Below the pieces are notes generated by a model that saw only the letters and a program-made list of their open reading frames with translations, made no database searches and was not told where the DNA came from. Shown here piece by piece: positions 31,391-40,578 of a DNA stretch of 64,000 bases (the stretch's first letter is position 1; every line of letters starts with the position of its first letter). Position numbers and translations under genes: made by a program. The stretch comes from Pseudoalteromonas luteoviolacea (GTDB lineage Bacteria > Pseudomonadota > Gammaproteobacteria > Enterobacterales > Alteromonadaceae), in assembly GCF_001750165.1 (NCBI RefSeq), contig NZ_CP015411.1, positions 902,001 through 966,000 of the forward strand, in the 5' to 3' direction.

Positions 31391-33759
31391 AATATTTAAT
31401 AGAAGGGTGTTTATTGCTGTTAATTTGGTTTTTTGGTTCGCAAGCCATTGACGGGTATTTTCTTGCACAGCATCAGCAGCAGGAGTTACAGATTAAGCGG
31501 CAACTGCAAGGGGTTGCCACTGAATTATCGTTAGAAACATTTTCTGCAATGGACCGTAATGTTTACCATTTTGATAGGCATGCACACAAGCAACTTGAAT
31601 TTGAACGTTTGATCAATGAGCTTGAGCGCAATGAAAGGCTAAATACAGAGCTCTCAAGTGCCTTGGGGTCATTCAAAAATACCATTGATACCTATATGCA
31701 ATTGGCCTCGATGTTGAAAACTTCTTATCGTTATATCGCCAAGTTAGAGTTAGAAAAAGCAGAGTTTAGCCCCGATGTACAAGCTTTACTAAGTCGCGTC
31801 ATCGCATTAATATCAAACTTACACATGACGAACTCATTGCCCGTGATAGAGCAAGTTAACCGCGAGCTGTCAGTATTAGTGCCTCAAATTAAAAACTTAG
31901 AAGCTAATCTACCACGCCTTAGAGTACTGCGTTTACATATCGAATTTGTATTAGATAATGCGCTCAAGGCCTCAAATCTACTTGTGCCAATTCAGCAAAG
32001 TAATATATCAACCGTGATCTTGCGAGATATTAATGCGCTGGTGCGTTCAACGGATGAATCAAGATGGCAAATGATGCGCGCAGTATTTATGCTGCTTTGC
32101 GTTGTTTTTTTATTGATTATTCTCGCGTTAGCAAGGCTATTAATTGACCTTAAACAAGCTAATATGATGGCGAATCAAGCTGCCGAAACTAAGTCTCTGT
32201 TTGTATCAAATATGTCCCATGAAATACGCACTCCTATGAATGGTATTTTGGGGCTGACAGATATTCTTTTAACGACAGAGCTGACAGGGGTTCAGCGAAA
32301 TTACTTAGAAAAAGTACGCTTTTCAGCCAATGCACTCACAACCATCATTAATGATATTTTGGACTTTTCAAAAATCGAATCTAAGAAATTGCATATTGAG
32401 CGTGTACCTTTTCAATTTGAAGACTTATTAGATAATTTGCGCTCTTTAATTACACCACTTGCAAATACCAAAGGGGTTAAGCTGGTTTTCGATTTAGCCC
32501 CCACACTGAGTAAACAGTATGTTGGCGATCCGGTTAGAATTAACCAAATCATGCTGAACTTTGCATCGAATGCAGTCAAGTTTACTGAAGATGGTTCTAT
32601 TACTCTGAGTGTACAGCAAGAAAAACAGGAAGGAGATACTTGCTGGGTATCCATTTCTATAACGGATACCGGCATTGGCATTGCTCCAGATAAAGTCGAC
32701 ATGTTGTTCGAACGATTTACTCAGGCGGAGTCCTCTACAACCCGTAAGTATGGAGGGACTGGATTGGGACTGACGATTTGTAAACTGTTAACAGAGCTTA
32801 TGGGAGGGCTGTTAGAGGTAGAGAGTGAACTTGGGAAAGGATCAAAGTTTACAGTCAAATTACCGCTTTGTGTGATAACTGAGGAGGTAGAGGAATCTGA
32901 GCAAATTCAGTTGTCTGGTTCGATATTAATTGTTGAAGATGACCCGATTTATTTAGAGATCAGCCAAAATATTGCACGTTCAATAGGGTTAGAAGTTACC
33001 GGAGTGAGTAATGGCGATGATGCATGTATCGCATTGCGTGAACGCAAGTTTGATATACTTCTGGTGGATTGGATTTTACCAGACTGCCATGCCAATGAGT
33101 TACTTGCAAAGTTGGGGGGGGATAGTTGCTTACCCGAACGCGTTGTGGTTTACACTGCGCATACACGAGAGAGTATTAAAACAGAGTCTGACTTTCCTAT
33201 TCTATATAAACCGTTACTAAAAAGAGATTTAATTGATGCGTTGAGTGAGGCGAAACAAATCAGTCAGTCAGCAAGTGCGGCGCCTAGGCCAGCAGAGGCC
33301 GCTATTCATGCTGTAAGTAAGTCAGGTTGTAGCACTAAACCGGATACGCCAAGTTCAGATATCTTACAAGGTGGCTGTATGCGTGTTTTATTAGTGGAGG
33401 ACAACGAAATTAATCGCATTGTTGCGCTAAAATTGCTCAGTCGTATTACTGGTGTGGCAGTGGAGGTGGCTGAGGATGGTCAAAGCGCTGTTGATATAAT
33501 CACCCATAAAAAAGCGGACTTTGATATTGTGTTTATGGATATTCAAATGCCAGTTATGGATGGGGTTGAAGCGACAAAACGAATTCGAGAAGTGTACTCT
33601 GTTGAGCAGTTGAAAATTGTTGCTCTGACAGCCAATGTCATGCAATCAGAAGTGGATAAATACCTAGAGATTGGTATGAATGGCCATCTTGGCAAGCCAT
33701 TTAAAATGGATGAGTTGGAAGCAGTGTTTAAGCAACATATGACAGAACTAAACTTATAA
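31387..33759 (+). CDS. Hybrid sensor histidine kinase with two receiver domains
   Basis: A 790-residue protein starting with GTG at 31387, overlapping the peroxidase stop by four bases (GTGA). Membrane helices at 5-22 and 232-252 (AVFMLLCVVFLLIILALARL) enclose a helical periplasmic sensor of about 205 residues, of a DAHL-like type. Then come HisKA (SNMSHEIRTPMNGILGLTDI, catalytic His), HATPase (TDTGIGIAPDKV, KYGGTGLGLTICK), a first receiver (ILIVEDDPIY; LLVDWILPDC) and a second receiver (VLLVEDNEINRIVAL; VFMDIQMPVMDGVEATKRI). No HPt domain, so it needs a separate phosphotransfer protein. Probably co-transcribed with the peroxidase. Confidence 0.94.
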   Translation: MKYLIEGCLLLLIWFFGSQAIDGYFLAQHQQQELQIKRQLQGVATELSLETFSAMDRNVYHFDRHAHKQLEFERLINELERNERLNTELSSALGSFKNTIDTYMQLASMLKTSYRYIAKLELEKAEFSPDVQALLSRVIALISNLHMTNSLPVIEQVNRELSVLVPQIKNLEANLPRLRVLRLHIEFVLDNALKASNLLVPIQQSNISTVILRDINALVRSTDESRWQMMRAVFMLLCVVFLLIILALARLLIDLKQANMMANQAAETKSLFVSNMSHEIRTPMNGILGLTDILLTTELTGVQRNYLEKVRFSANALTTIINDILDFSKIESKKLHIERVPFQFEDLLDNLRSLITPLANTKGVKLVFDLAPTLSKQYVGDPVRINQIMLNFASNAVKFTEDGSITLSVQQEKQEGDTCWVSISITDTGIGIAPDKVDMLFERFTQAESSTTRKYGGTGLGLTICKLLTELMGGLLEVESELGKGSKFTVKLPLCVITEEVEESEQIQLSGSILIVEDDPIYLEISQNIARSIGLEVTGVSNGDDACIALRERKFDILLVDWILPDCHANELLAKLGGDSCLPERVVVYTAHTRESIKTESDFPILYKPLLKRDLIDALSEAKQISQSASAAPRPAEAAIHAVSKSGCSTKPDTPSSDILQGGCMRVLLVEDNEINRIVALKLLSRITGVAVEVAEDGQSAVDIITHKKADFDIVFMDIQMPVMDGVEATKRIREVYSVEQLKIVALTANVMQSEVDKYLEIGMNGHLGKPFKMDELEAVFKQHMTELNL

Positions 33760-33762
33760 AAG

Positions 33763-33794
33763 CACCAAGTAATCTAACAATAGACTACTTGGTG
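33763..33794 (-). terminator. Terminator of the SDR gene
   Basis: Stem CACCAAGTA-TCTA / TAGA-TACTTGGTG with loop ACAA. On the minus strand it is followed by CTTTTATAAG. It also lies just after the kinase stop on the other strand. Confidence 0.75.
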
Positions 33795-33801
33795 AGAATA
33801 A

Positions 33802-34677
33802 CTAGCCTTGCTTTAAGTCAAGTAAATGTGCCATGTCATACAGCTTGTAAATATGTTGCATAGCTGCTTCTCTTGCTTGGTTAGTGGCTTCGATCACAGG
33901 GTTAAGTCCAGTACCATCGACAGTGGTTCTAAATGGGCGTTGTGTTGCTGGCGTTTGTAGTAAGGTCAACACTGCATCTGCGACCATTTGTGGACTTGGC
34001 GCGTTGTCTGCATCGTGTCCAGCTTCTGTACCTGCCCACATTTTTTCGGGCGCATCTGCAAATTCTCCATAACTTACTGTGACGGCTTGGTCACTTGAGC
34101 GCAGCAGGTTTGCGCCAAAGTCAGTACCAAATCCGCCCGGTTGTACGATCAGTGATTGAATACCAAATTGTGACAGTTCAACGCGATAGTTTTCAGCTAA
34201 CCCTTCAACGGCATGTTTGGTGGCATTATATGAGCCTAAAAAGGGGAGGACAAATTGGCCTAAAATACTTGAAACTTGGAGCAAAGTGCCACTACCCCGT
34301 TGCTTCATATGTCCTAAAATAGCGCGTGTCATACGCTGTACACCAAATACATTGATATCGAATACTTTTTTAAAGTCATCAATATCGAAACTGTCTTGCC
34401 AGCCGAGAGTACCGACACCCGCGTTATTGATAACAATGTCGATGTGCCCTGCTTTTTCGATGGCCAGCGCAACGCCTTCATTGACGCTGTTATCATCGGT
34501 GACGTCAATGTCGACAACCATGATGCCGTTAGATTTGAGTTCGTTGGCAATGGAAGCATTATGACCTTGTGGATCACGCATAGTGCCAACAACTTTAAAA
34601 CCGTGGCGTACAAAGGTATTTGCGAACAGGTAACCAAAACCACTGTTAGAACCAGTAACTAAAACAGATTGTGTCAT
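33802..34677 (-). CDS. SDR family oxidoreductase
   Basis: A 291-residue classical short-chain dehydrogenase. The cofactor motif is VTGSNSGFGYLFANTF (TGxxxGxG), with the second-strand and VDIDVTD acidic motif, NNAGVG, and the catalytic Ser in LLQVSSILGQF and YNATKHAVEGLAE (YxxxK). Substrate unknown; relatives are often annotated as ketoreductases acting on small carbonyls. It sits beside remnants of a DJ-1/PfpI gene and a LysR gene, a frequent grouping with SDR genes. Confidence 0.93.
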   Translation of the reverse strand: MTQSVLVTGSNSGFGYLFANTFVRHGFKVVGTMRDPQGHNASIANELKSNGIMVVDIDVTDDNSVNEGVALAIEKAGHIDIVINNAGVGTLGWQDSFDIDDFKKVFDINVFGVQRMTRAILGHMKQRGSGTLLQVSSILGQFVLPFLGSYNATKHAVEGLAENYRVELSQFGIQSLIVQPGGFGTDFGANLLRSSDQAVTVSYGEFADAPEKMWAGTEAGHDADNAPSPQMVADAVLTLLQTPATQRPFRTTVDGTGLNPVIEATNQAREAAMQHIYKLYDMAHLLDLKQG

Positions 34678-34889
34678 ATCTTTATTCCAAAATTAGGCTT
34701 CTGCTGAATTGCGATTAGATTATCGAGTTGAGTGCTATTAATGAAATTAATCCAGGTATTTAGTTTTGGGCGACTTAGGGCTAGGTTGTGACAGGAGAAT
34801 GTAAAGTAGATATTCGAGTACTGGCAAAAGGGGCTGCGACAAAAAGAATGAAAATGGCGCAGGAAAATGGCGTGGCAGAAATAACAAAA

Positions 34890-34912
34890 GCGTGCCGCGG
34901 CACGCTTTTTTT
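34890..34912. terminator. Bidirectional terminator near the DJ-1/PfpI remnant
   Basis: Palindrome GCGTGCC-GC-GGCACGC followed by seven Ts on the plus strand; the minus strand reads TTTTGTTATTT after it. It lies just after the stop of the minus-strand DJ-1/PfpI remnant and probably served that gene. Confidence 0.8.
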
Positions 34913-34923
34913 AAAAGAGGAGA

Positions 34924-35276
34924 TTATTGGTTAATTTGCTTGAGAAGTGTTTTAGCTACGCCAACAGCAGATTTATTGTTTTGACCTGTGATCAGTTCAC
35001 GGTCGACCACAATATGTGGGTGCCAATCTTGCTCGCTGCGTGAGTAATTACCTCCAGCTTTGGTTAGGGCATCTTGTGGCCAGTAGTGCAATTCATCGTC
35101 ACCGAGGTAGTACTTGGTCGCCATGGTTTCTTCAGAGTTACTGAATGTGGTCATTTGATAATCGGCATAGATCCAGCCTTTTGCGGGTTGAGCATTTTTA
35201 CTTTGTTTCATTTGCACTTCAATTTCTGCGGCATTTGGCAATGTAGATAGCAGTGCTACGGGGCCATGGCACATTC
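34924..35276 (-). pseudogene. DJ-1/PfpI family protein, 5' half deleted
   Basis: The surviving frame begins exactly at the family's nucleophile elbow (CHGPVALLST, where the Cys is the active-site residue) and continues with WIYADYQMTTFSNSEE, then LHYWPQDALTKAGGNY and DRELITGQNNKSAVGVAK to a normal stop. That is about 115 residues of C-terminal half; complete relatives (Hsp31/type 1 glutamine-amidotransferase-like) are about 220-230. Upstream of the elbow the frame runs into antisense of a LysR remnant. An ATG at 35272-35274 exists but the protein would lack the N-terminal half of the fold. Non-functional in all likelihood. Confidence 0.85.
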
Positions 35277-35599
35277 CGCATCTACTTGCTGGAACGGGTA
35301 AAGATACCCGAGGTATGGTAGATGATGCGCTGAATGCACTTGGTCTTTCGCGCACGGTACAATACAAGGTCGCGAATTTTTTAACAGCCCCTTATATCGT
35401 TGAAAAGAGCGATGCCATATTTACTGCACCGCGCAGGTTTATTAATGCGATAAGTCAGCAATTTCAAATCTCACAATTTGAAACACCGGTCCCCATGGAG
35501 AGTTATGCTATGAGGCTCTACTGGCATATAAAAAATAAAGATGAGCAGGTTATTAAATGGTTTCGTGAGCAATTAGTTGCGGTCGCGCGTGGCAACTAA
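35277..35599 (+). pseudogene. LysR family regulator, C-terminal fragment
   Basis: The frame reads HLLAGTGKDTRGMVDDALNA, then LGLSRTVQYKVANFL, TAPYIVEKSDAIFTAPRRF and ends normally. These are the C-terminal strands of a LysR effector-binding domain, matching the last third of a typical 300-residue regulator. The DNA-binding half is missing and the frame becomes the antisense of the DJ-1/PfpI remnant at about 35275. Any internal start (35315) has no ribosome-binding site. Confidence 0.82.
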
Positions 35600-35707
35600 G
35601 GGGTCAAGCTGGTCATTGATCGGCGTGATATTGTGAATAGCCGCAATTTCCTGTAAAAAAATACTGTCTGAATTATCATCAGCGCGTTTATTCATAAGGA
35701 GAGCATA

Positions 35708-36262
35708 ATGCGCGCCATTTCTTTTTTCAGTGGTTTATTACTCGTGGGGTGCAGTAGTGTGCAAACGCCCCCTTCGTTCGATGCAAAAAACTGGCGTTAT
35801 GCCACTGATCCACATGGCAGTCAGGTTATTTTGACGGAACCACTTGTACAAGAAAACCGTGTCAAAATAGGGTTTGATCGTGTCCCCAGAGTCGATAAAC
35901 AAAATAACTCTTGGGTAGAATTGATTTATGATATTCCCCAAGGCAACTTAAATGGTTTGTCGCGCATTGAAGTGACCTACCAAAGTGATAACCCCCTGGT
36001 GATCAAGTTGTCGCAAAAAGAATACGGCGGTGCCGGAGATAAGAGTTATGCTCATTATCAAGTCATTTTACCGCAAGCAATGCAGCCACTGACGAGAGAG
36101 GTTACTTTGTCTGATTTCACTAGACCCGATTGGACGCCTCATTGGTCTAAGGACAAAGGGATCATTAATGCCTCGGTATCTGCATTGTACTTTGTGCCTG
36201 ATTTGACAGATCGTGCTGGCGGTAGCGCGACAATGACCATTCATCAGCTGACATTGAAATAA
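35708..36262 (+). CDS. Lipoprotein with a likely galactose-binding-like fold
   Basis: A 184-residue lipoprotein: signal MRAISFFSGLLLVGCSS with lipobox LVGC. The start has AAGGAGAGC six to eight bases upstream. The mature part is beta-rich with WVELIYDIPQGNLNGLSRIE and IKLSQKEYGGAGDKSYAHYQ and ending LTDRAGGSATMTIHQLTLK, a pattern similar to jelly-roll domains of the CBM11/CIA30 type in which 'I...QLTLK' closes the sandwich. A carbohydrate-related role is plausible but not shown. Not obviously part of an operon. Confidence 0.75.
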   Translation: MRAISFFSGLLLVGCSSVQTPPSFDAKNWRYATDPHGSQVILTEPLVQENRVKIGFDRVPRVDKQNNSWVELIYDIPQGNLNGLSRIEVTYQSDNPLVIKLSQKEYGGAGDKSYAHYQVILPQAMQPLTREVTLSDFTRPDWTPHWSKDKGIINASVSALYFVPDLTDRAGGSATMTIHQLTLK

Positions 36263-36306
36263 AGCGATAAAATATAAAAATTGTTTTGTATTGTTGCCAT
36301 TAAATG

Positions 36307-36342
36307 ACGCCATGGCCTAGAAAAGCTAGATATGGCGTTTAC
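36307..36342 (+). terminator. Terminator-like hairpin after the lipoprotein gene
   Basis: Stem ACGCCAT / ATGGCGT with inner CTAG / CTAG and loop AAAAG, then TTACTCTTC. The remaining bases up to 36570 show no gene. Confidence 0.55.
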
Positions 36343-36570
36343 TCTTCTAAGTTTTTGTTCTCTCAATATTGTCTGCCATTAACTAGGTCTGCTGTGGCGC
36401 TCTTAAACATGGCTTTTTCATCAGGCATGCCCCTTTCGACATTACATGATTAATTTGAAAATTTAGTATTTTTGTCAATGATTATATAAATGCATAAGTG
36501 GTTGATAGGTTATGAGTCGTTGCCAGCTGAATGGGGTCGCTATGTTTGACACTCGGATGACTGAGTCCTT

Positions 36571-39003
36571 ATGCGCGTAAAGTATCGCACTACTCCTTGG
36601 TTTGTTCCTGCCATTTCTGCAGTATTGGTATTAGCTATCTTGCTTTACTTTAGTATGTTAGAGCAGTCTAAATTGATAGACAATGCGCTTTTTGAAATAA
36701 AAGAGCAGCGTGCATGGCAAACAGAAGTAATTGCAGAGCAAATTGAACAAAGGCTGCAATATGCGTCAAACTCATCTGAGAGATTAGGCAAAGCGCTGCA
36801 AGCTCGCCTTAAGCAAGGTGACTCCAATACTAAGGCACAATTATCTGCACTGATTCAACCTCACCCTGATGGTTCACTGCGAACACGACCAAGTGGCTTT
36901 GATGGGCAGCATCAAGCGGGTATTTATCTCCCCCCCGGTACAGCGCTTTCAACACTCCATTCAGAACAGCTTTTAACGGCCAAGCAAACGGTGGAAACAT
37001 TTGGTCAAGGGGCTCTGTCAAATCAGTTTTCAGATACCTGGTTTATGGGCCCATCGGGCGGCATAGTTATCTATTGGCCTGAAGAACCTAACTTTGTATT
37101 TAAAGCCCCTGATGGGTTTAGTTATAAAGGGACTCCTTGGTTGGTGCCAGACGTGGCACCAGGTACTTATTGGACGCCCTTAATCGAAGATCCTATCTCT
37201 GGGTTATTAATGCTCTCGGCGGTAACACCTGTGTATCTTAATGGTAAATGGCAAGGAAATGTTGGTCATGACATTACATTGCAAAGCCTATTGGATAACG
37301 CGAAGTTGTTAAAAGGAGATCCTCAGAGTGCGTTTATTTTGCTGAATGAGCAAAGTGACATTGTTGCCTCTGATATGGCAAATTTACTGAATGCTGATAC
37401 GCAAATGAACTTTCAGATTTTAGAGCATGGCATTTGGTATGAAGCGTACCAAAAACTTTGGTCGCATGATGAATCGTATTTTGCTTATCAGTCACGGCTC
37501 TTTACCATCTCTGTAATTAAATCTCAAGGTTGGGTTTTAATGACGTCAATGCCATTGCAACCGGCTATACAAAAAATTGAACAAGCGTTTACTGCACTGC
37601 AAACTATGGCATTTATTAGCATTGCTGCTGAAGTGATTATTTTAACTTTATTGTTTGCCTATTTTCATCGCAAAAATAAAGCCTATGTTAAGCACCTCAA
37701 AGACATCTCACATACTTTAGCGCAGGAAAAGTTGCGTTATGAAACCTTAGTCGATCGAATTCCGTCAATAGTATACCGTTGTAAGAATGATAAATATTGG
37801 ACCATGATGTATTTAAATGGCGCCATTGGCTCGGCGACAGGGTATCAGGCAGATGATTTTATTCAAAATAAAGCCTTGGCATTTGCGGACATCATTTATC
37901 CAGATGATCAAGGTATGGTGTGGCAGGTTATTCAAGATGAGCTTGAGTCAACGGGGCGTTTTAAAGTGATTTATCGAATCATCCATCGTGTTGATGGGAT
38001 CCGTTGGATGATTGAGCGTGGTGGCTACAGTGAAGACAAAGAGAGTATTGAAGGTGTGATCACCGATATTACGGAATTAAAGGAAACTGAGCAGAAATTA
38101 CAAATATCCAATATGACGCTCGATGAAAAGGTTGCTCTAAAAACCAAAGAGTTGCAGGTGGCCAATCAAGCGCTCACAGATAAAACAGACAAGTTACAAA
38201 ACTCATTGCAGGTATTGCAGCAAACACAGAATGAACTGGTAGAGGCAGAAAAAATGGCTTCAATGACCAGTATGGTTGTAGGTATGGCGCATGAGATTAA
38301 TACGCCGCTTGGCAATATTGCTACAGCAGAATCTGTGATCTGCTCAAAGTTAGAAAGTTTGCAGAAAATGATACAAAATGGGCAACTCAAAAAGTCTGAG
38401 CTGATAAATACACTGGGTGTGATTGAGCAAAGTTTACACTCAAACCATACGAGTTTGGAAAAATTACTTGGATTGAGCGAAAAATTTCAGAGTTTAGGTT
38501 ATCGACATGAGTTTGATACTGAGCGTACTGCGTTTTCATTAGCTGAACTATGTCGTCAAATTATTGAGAAATATACTCGGCAATTTGCATTAAACAAGAT
38601 TGAATACAGCTTGAATGTTGATCCTGCAATTACTTTATATGGTCCAGCTGAAGCCATGGATGAAGTGTTAAGTAAGTTGATAGATAACTCAATCAAATAT
38701 GGTTTTGCTTCATCTTGTGGGGGCTGTATAGAGATATCAGCTCAGCTTAAAGCAAATGAAGAACAGCTTGTGCAGCTGAATTATAGTGACAATGGGTGTG
38801 GTATTGAGTCTGCTATGGCCAGCCATATTTTTATACCGTTTGCAGCTCAGGCGCTCGGAGCAGGCAGTAGTGGACTTGGCTTATCTCGAGTGTATAACAT
38901 CATCAAAAATGAGTTTGCTGGCAAAATTGAATTGAAAACACAGCAAAAGCAGGGAACGAGCTTCGTGATCCTGTGTCCAGCTAAGCCATCATCTCTGCTG
39001 TGA
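36571..39003 (+). CDS. Sensor histidine kinase with Cache and PAS domains
   Basis: An 810-residue protein. Membrane helices at about 9-28 (WFVPAISAVLVLAILLYFSM) and about 345-368 (AFISIAAEVIILTLLFAYF) enclose a double-Cache-like periplasmic sensor (GGIVIYWPEEPNF, GTPWLVPDVAPG, LSAVTPVYLNGKW). A PAS domain follows (YETLVDRIPSIVYRCK to GVITDITELKE), a coiled coil, HisKA (MVVGMAHEINTPLGNIATAE) and HATPase (SKLIDNSIKYGF, YSDNGCGIES, SSGLGLSRVYNI). The phosphorylated histidine box is of the 'HEINTPL' subtype. No cognate response regulator is adjacent; a sigma-factor gene follows on the same strand 183 bases later. Confidence 0.93.
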   Translation: MRVKYRTTPWFVPAISAVLVLAILLYFSMLEQSKLIDNALFEIKEQRAWQTEVIAEQIEQRLQYASNSSERLGKALQARLKQGDSNTKAQLSALIQPHPDGSLRTRPSGFDGQHQAGIYLPPGTALSTLHSEQLLTAKQTVETFGQGALSNQFSDTWFMGPSGGIVIYWPEEPNFVFKAPDGFSYKGTPWLVPDVAPGTYWTPLIEDPISGLLMLSAVTPVYLNGKWQGNVGHDITLQSLLDNAKLLKGDPQSAFILLNEQSDIVASDMANLLNADTQMNFQILEHGIWYEAYQKLWSHDESYFAYQSRLFTISVIKSQGWVLMTSMPLQPAIQKIEQAFTALQTMAFISIAAEVIILTLLFAYFHRKNKAYVKHLKDISHTLAQEKLRYETLVDRIPSIVYRCKNDKYWTMMYLNGAIGSATGYQADDFIQNKALAFADIIYPDDQGMVWQVIQDELESTGRFKVIYRIIHRVDGIRWMIERGGYSEDKESIEGVITDITELKETEQKLQISNMTLDEKVALKTKELQVANQALTDKTDKLQNSLQVLQQTQNELVEAEKMASMTSMVVGMAHEINTPLGNIATAESVICSKLESLQKMIQNGQLKKSELINTLGVIEQSLHSNHTSLEKLLGLSEKFQSLGYRHEFDTERTAFSLAELCRQIIEKYTRQFALNKIEYSLNVDPAITLYGPAEAMDEVLSKLIDNSIKYGFASSCGGCIEISAQLKANEEQLVQLNYSDNGCGIESAMASHIFIPFAAQALGAGSSGLGLSRVYNIIKNEFAGKIELKTQQKQGTSFVILCPAKPSSLL

Positions 39004-39186
39004 GTTGGTCTTAAAGTCTTACCTTATTCAACGAACTACTAAATATTTAAAAATAATATGCCGTCTGCTGTCACAGATTTCTTGCTCAACGTGACTGTGT
39101 TTATAACGACACGTGAGAAGGAAAAGATATGATAAAGTCGATGGTATGTTTAGCGGTTTTACCGTTAAAGGGAAGGAGAAAAAGCG

Positions 39187-40323
39187 ATGGATATTGAAAG
39201 TCAACTTATTCAATTGGTTGAGAGTGCAAAAGCGGGTGATAAAAAAGCATTTTCTGCTTTGGTTACGCGGCTATCTGGCGTGGTGAGTAGTATTGCATTG
39301 GCAATCACTAAAGATGTGGCGCACAGTGAAGATGTCAGTCAAAAGGTGTTTATTAAGGCATGGCACAAGCTGGGAGAGTTAAAGAGTAACGCCAGCATTT
39401 TACCTTGGATAAGACAGTTAACACGTTACACCGCCATCAACCACCTTCGTGATCAAGGGGCTGTATCACATAAACAGGTGAGTTCTGCGCAGGCTGATCT
39501 AGTGCTACAACAAATAGTTGATGGGGCAAATGAGTTAGATGATATGCTGATTAAGAAGCAGCAATCAGCGCTGCTGTACCATTTCTTAGAGAAGTTACCT
39601 GATGAGAGTAAAGAGGCTGTGTTACTTTATTATCGAGAAGGCCAGAGTACAGCGCATGTGAGTACCTTATTGGGGATAAGTGAAAGCGCGCTGAGAAAGC
39701 GTTTAGAGCGCGTTCGTACCCAGCTTAAAAGTCAAATGATGGCGAACTATGGCAAGCTAATTTTAGCGACAGCGCCAGTTGGGCTGTCATCATTGGTTTT
39801 ATCCATTACTGTGACCTCCACACCAGTGGCAGCGGCGACGTTCAGTGCTGCGACACAATCTCAAGCATCATGGCTATGGAAGCTTGTGAGTATTCTCGGT
39901 GGGGCCGCGGCTGGTGGAATGATGGCACTACTTGCCAATGATATAGGAGCAAAGAGAGCACTTAAATACTTTGATGACCCAGACGAGATTGCAAGGCTAC
40001 ATCGTGCCCGAAGGGTAACCAATGCATGGATCATTGTCAGTGCTCTGCTGATGGTGCTGGCTTATCAATTTAGTGCAGGTTGGCTATTTCCTACCTTGAG
40101 CTATTTATTTTTATTGATTGGCGTGACTCGGTTTACTGTGACCATGGCTGCAGCAAATAAGCTGCGGATCATGAAGCAGGCACAAGATGATGATATTGCG
40201 TATAAACAACTCTCAAAGCAAAATAAATTTGGGATGTTAGGTTGGGGCTTTGGCGTCATTGGAGGCACTGCGGGATTACTTTGGGGGTTTGAATTGAGTG
40301 GTCGCTTTGCGCAGTGGATATGA
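39187..40323 (+). CDS. Sigma-70 family factor with C-terminal membrane domain
   Basis: A 378-residue protein with two parts. Residues 1-180 are an ECF-type sigma factor: region 2 (AKAGDKKAFSALVTRLSGVV; HSEDVSQKVFIKAWHKL; LPWIRQLTRYTAINHLRD) and region 4 (LEKLPDESKEAVLLYYREGQ; ISESALRKRLERVRTQLK). Residues 190-378 hold about five hydrophobic segments (LATAPVGLSSLVLSITVTS; LWKLVSILGGAAAGGMMALL; WIIVSALLMVLAYQFS; LFPTLSYLFLLIGVTRFTV; MLGWGFGVIGGTAGLLWGF). The sigma domain would be held at the membrane. Start at 39187 has GGGAAGGAG upstream. No anti-sigma factor follows, so the tail may act as a built-in one. Confidence 0.9.
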   Translation: MDIESQLIQLVESAKAGDKKAFSALVTRLSGVVSSIALAITKDVAHSEDVSQKVFIKAWHKLGELKSNASILPWIRQLTRYTAINHLRDQGAVSHKQVSSAQADLVLQQIVDGANELDDMLIKKQQSALLYHFLEKLPDESKEAVLLYYREGQSTAHVSTLLGISESALRKRLERVRTQLKSQMMANYGKLILATAPVGLSSLVLSITVTSTPVAAATFSAATQSQASWLWKLVSILGGAAAGGMMALLANDIGAKRALKYFDDPDEIARLHRARRVTNAWIIVSALLMVLAYQFSAGWLFPTLSYLFLLIGVTRFTVTMAAANKLRIMKQAQDDDIAYKQLSKQNKFGMLGWGFGVIGGTAGLLWGFELSGRFAQWI

Positions 40324-40356
40324 TGTCGTAATTTAGCTAATTGGCATACAGGTATT

Positions 40357-40396
40357 AAAAGCCGTATTTTTGATAAAACGGCTTTTGACTTTTTTG
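40357..40396 (+). terminator. Terminator of the sigma-factor gene
   Basis: Stem AAAAGCCGT / ACGGCTTTT with a 12-base loop, followed by GACTTTTTTG. Confidence 0.82.
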
Positions 40397-40578
40397 ACTC
40401 ACTTAATATTGGTTTTACATTTATTTTAGTTATGGGAGTTGAGTTATTTAAAGGCGTTTTGGGCAGGCAGGGCACAATAGATGTTCACGATTAAGTTTAT
40501 ACTTTTCCATGAGCGCCATTTATTTTCATGTACAATTCGTATTCACTCACATCTGCTATTTAATTTAAGGCGATAATA

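Noticed and set aside
35315..35599. Short intact protein of 94 residues
   Set aside because: It is the tail of a LysR effector domain with no upstream half or ribosome-binding site, so it is a gene remnant.
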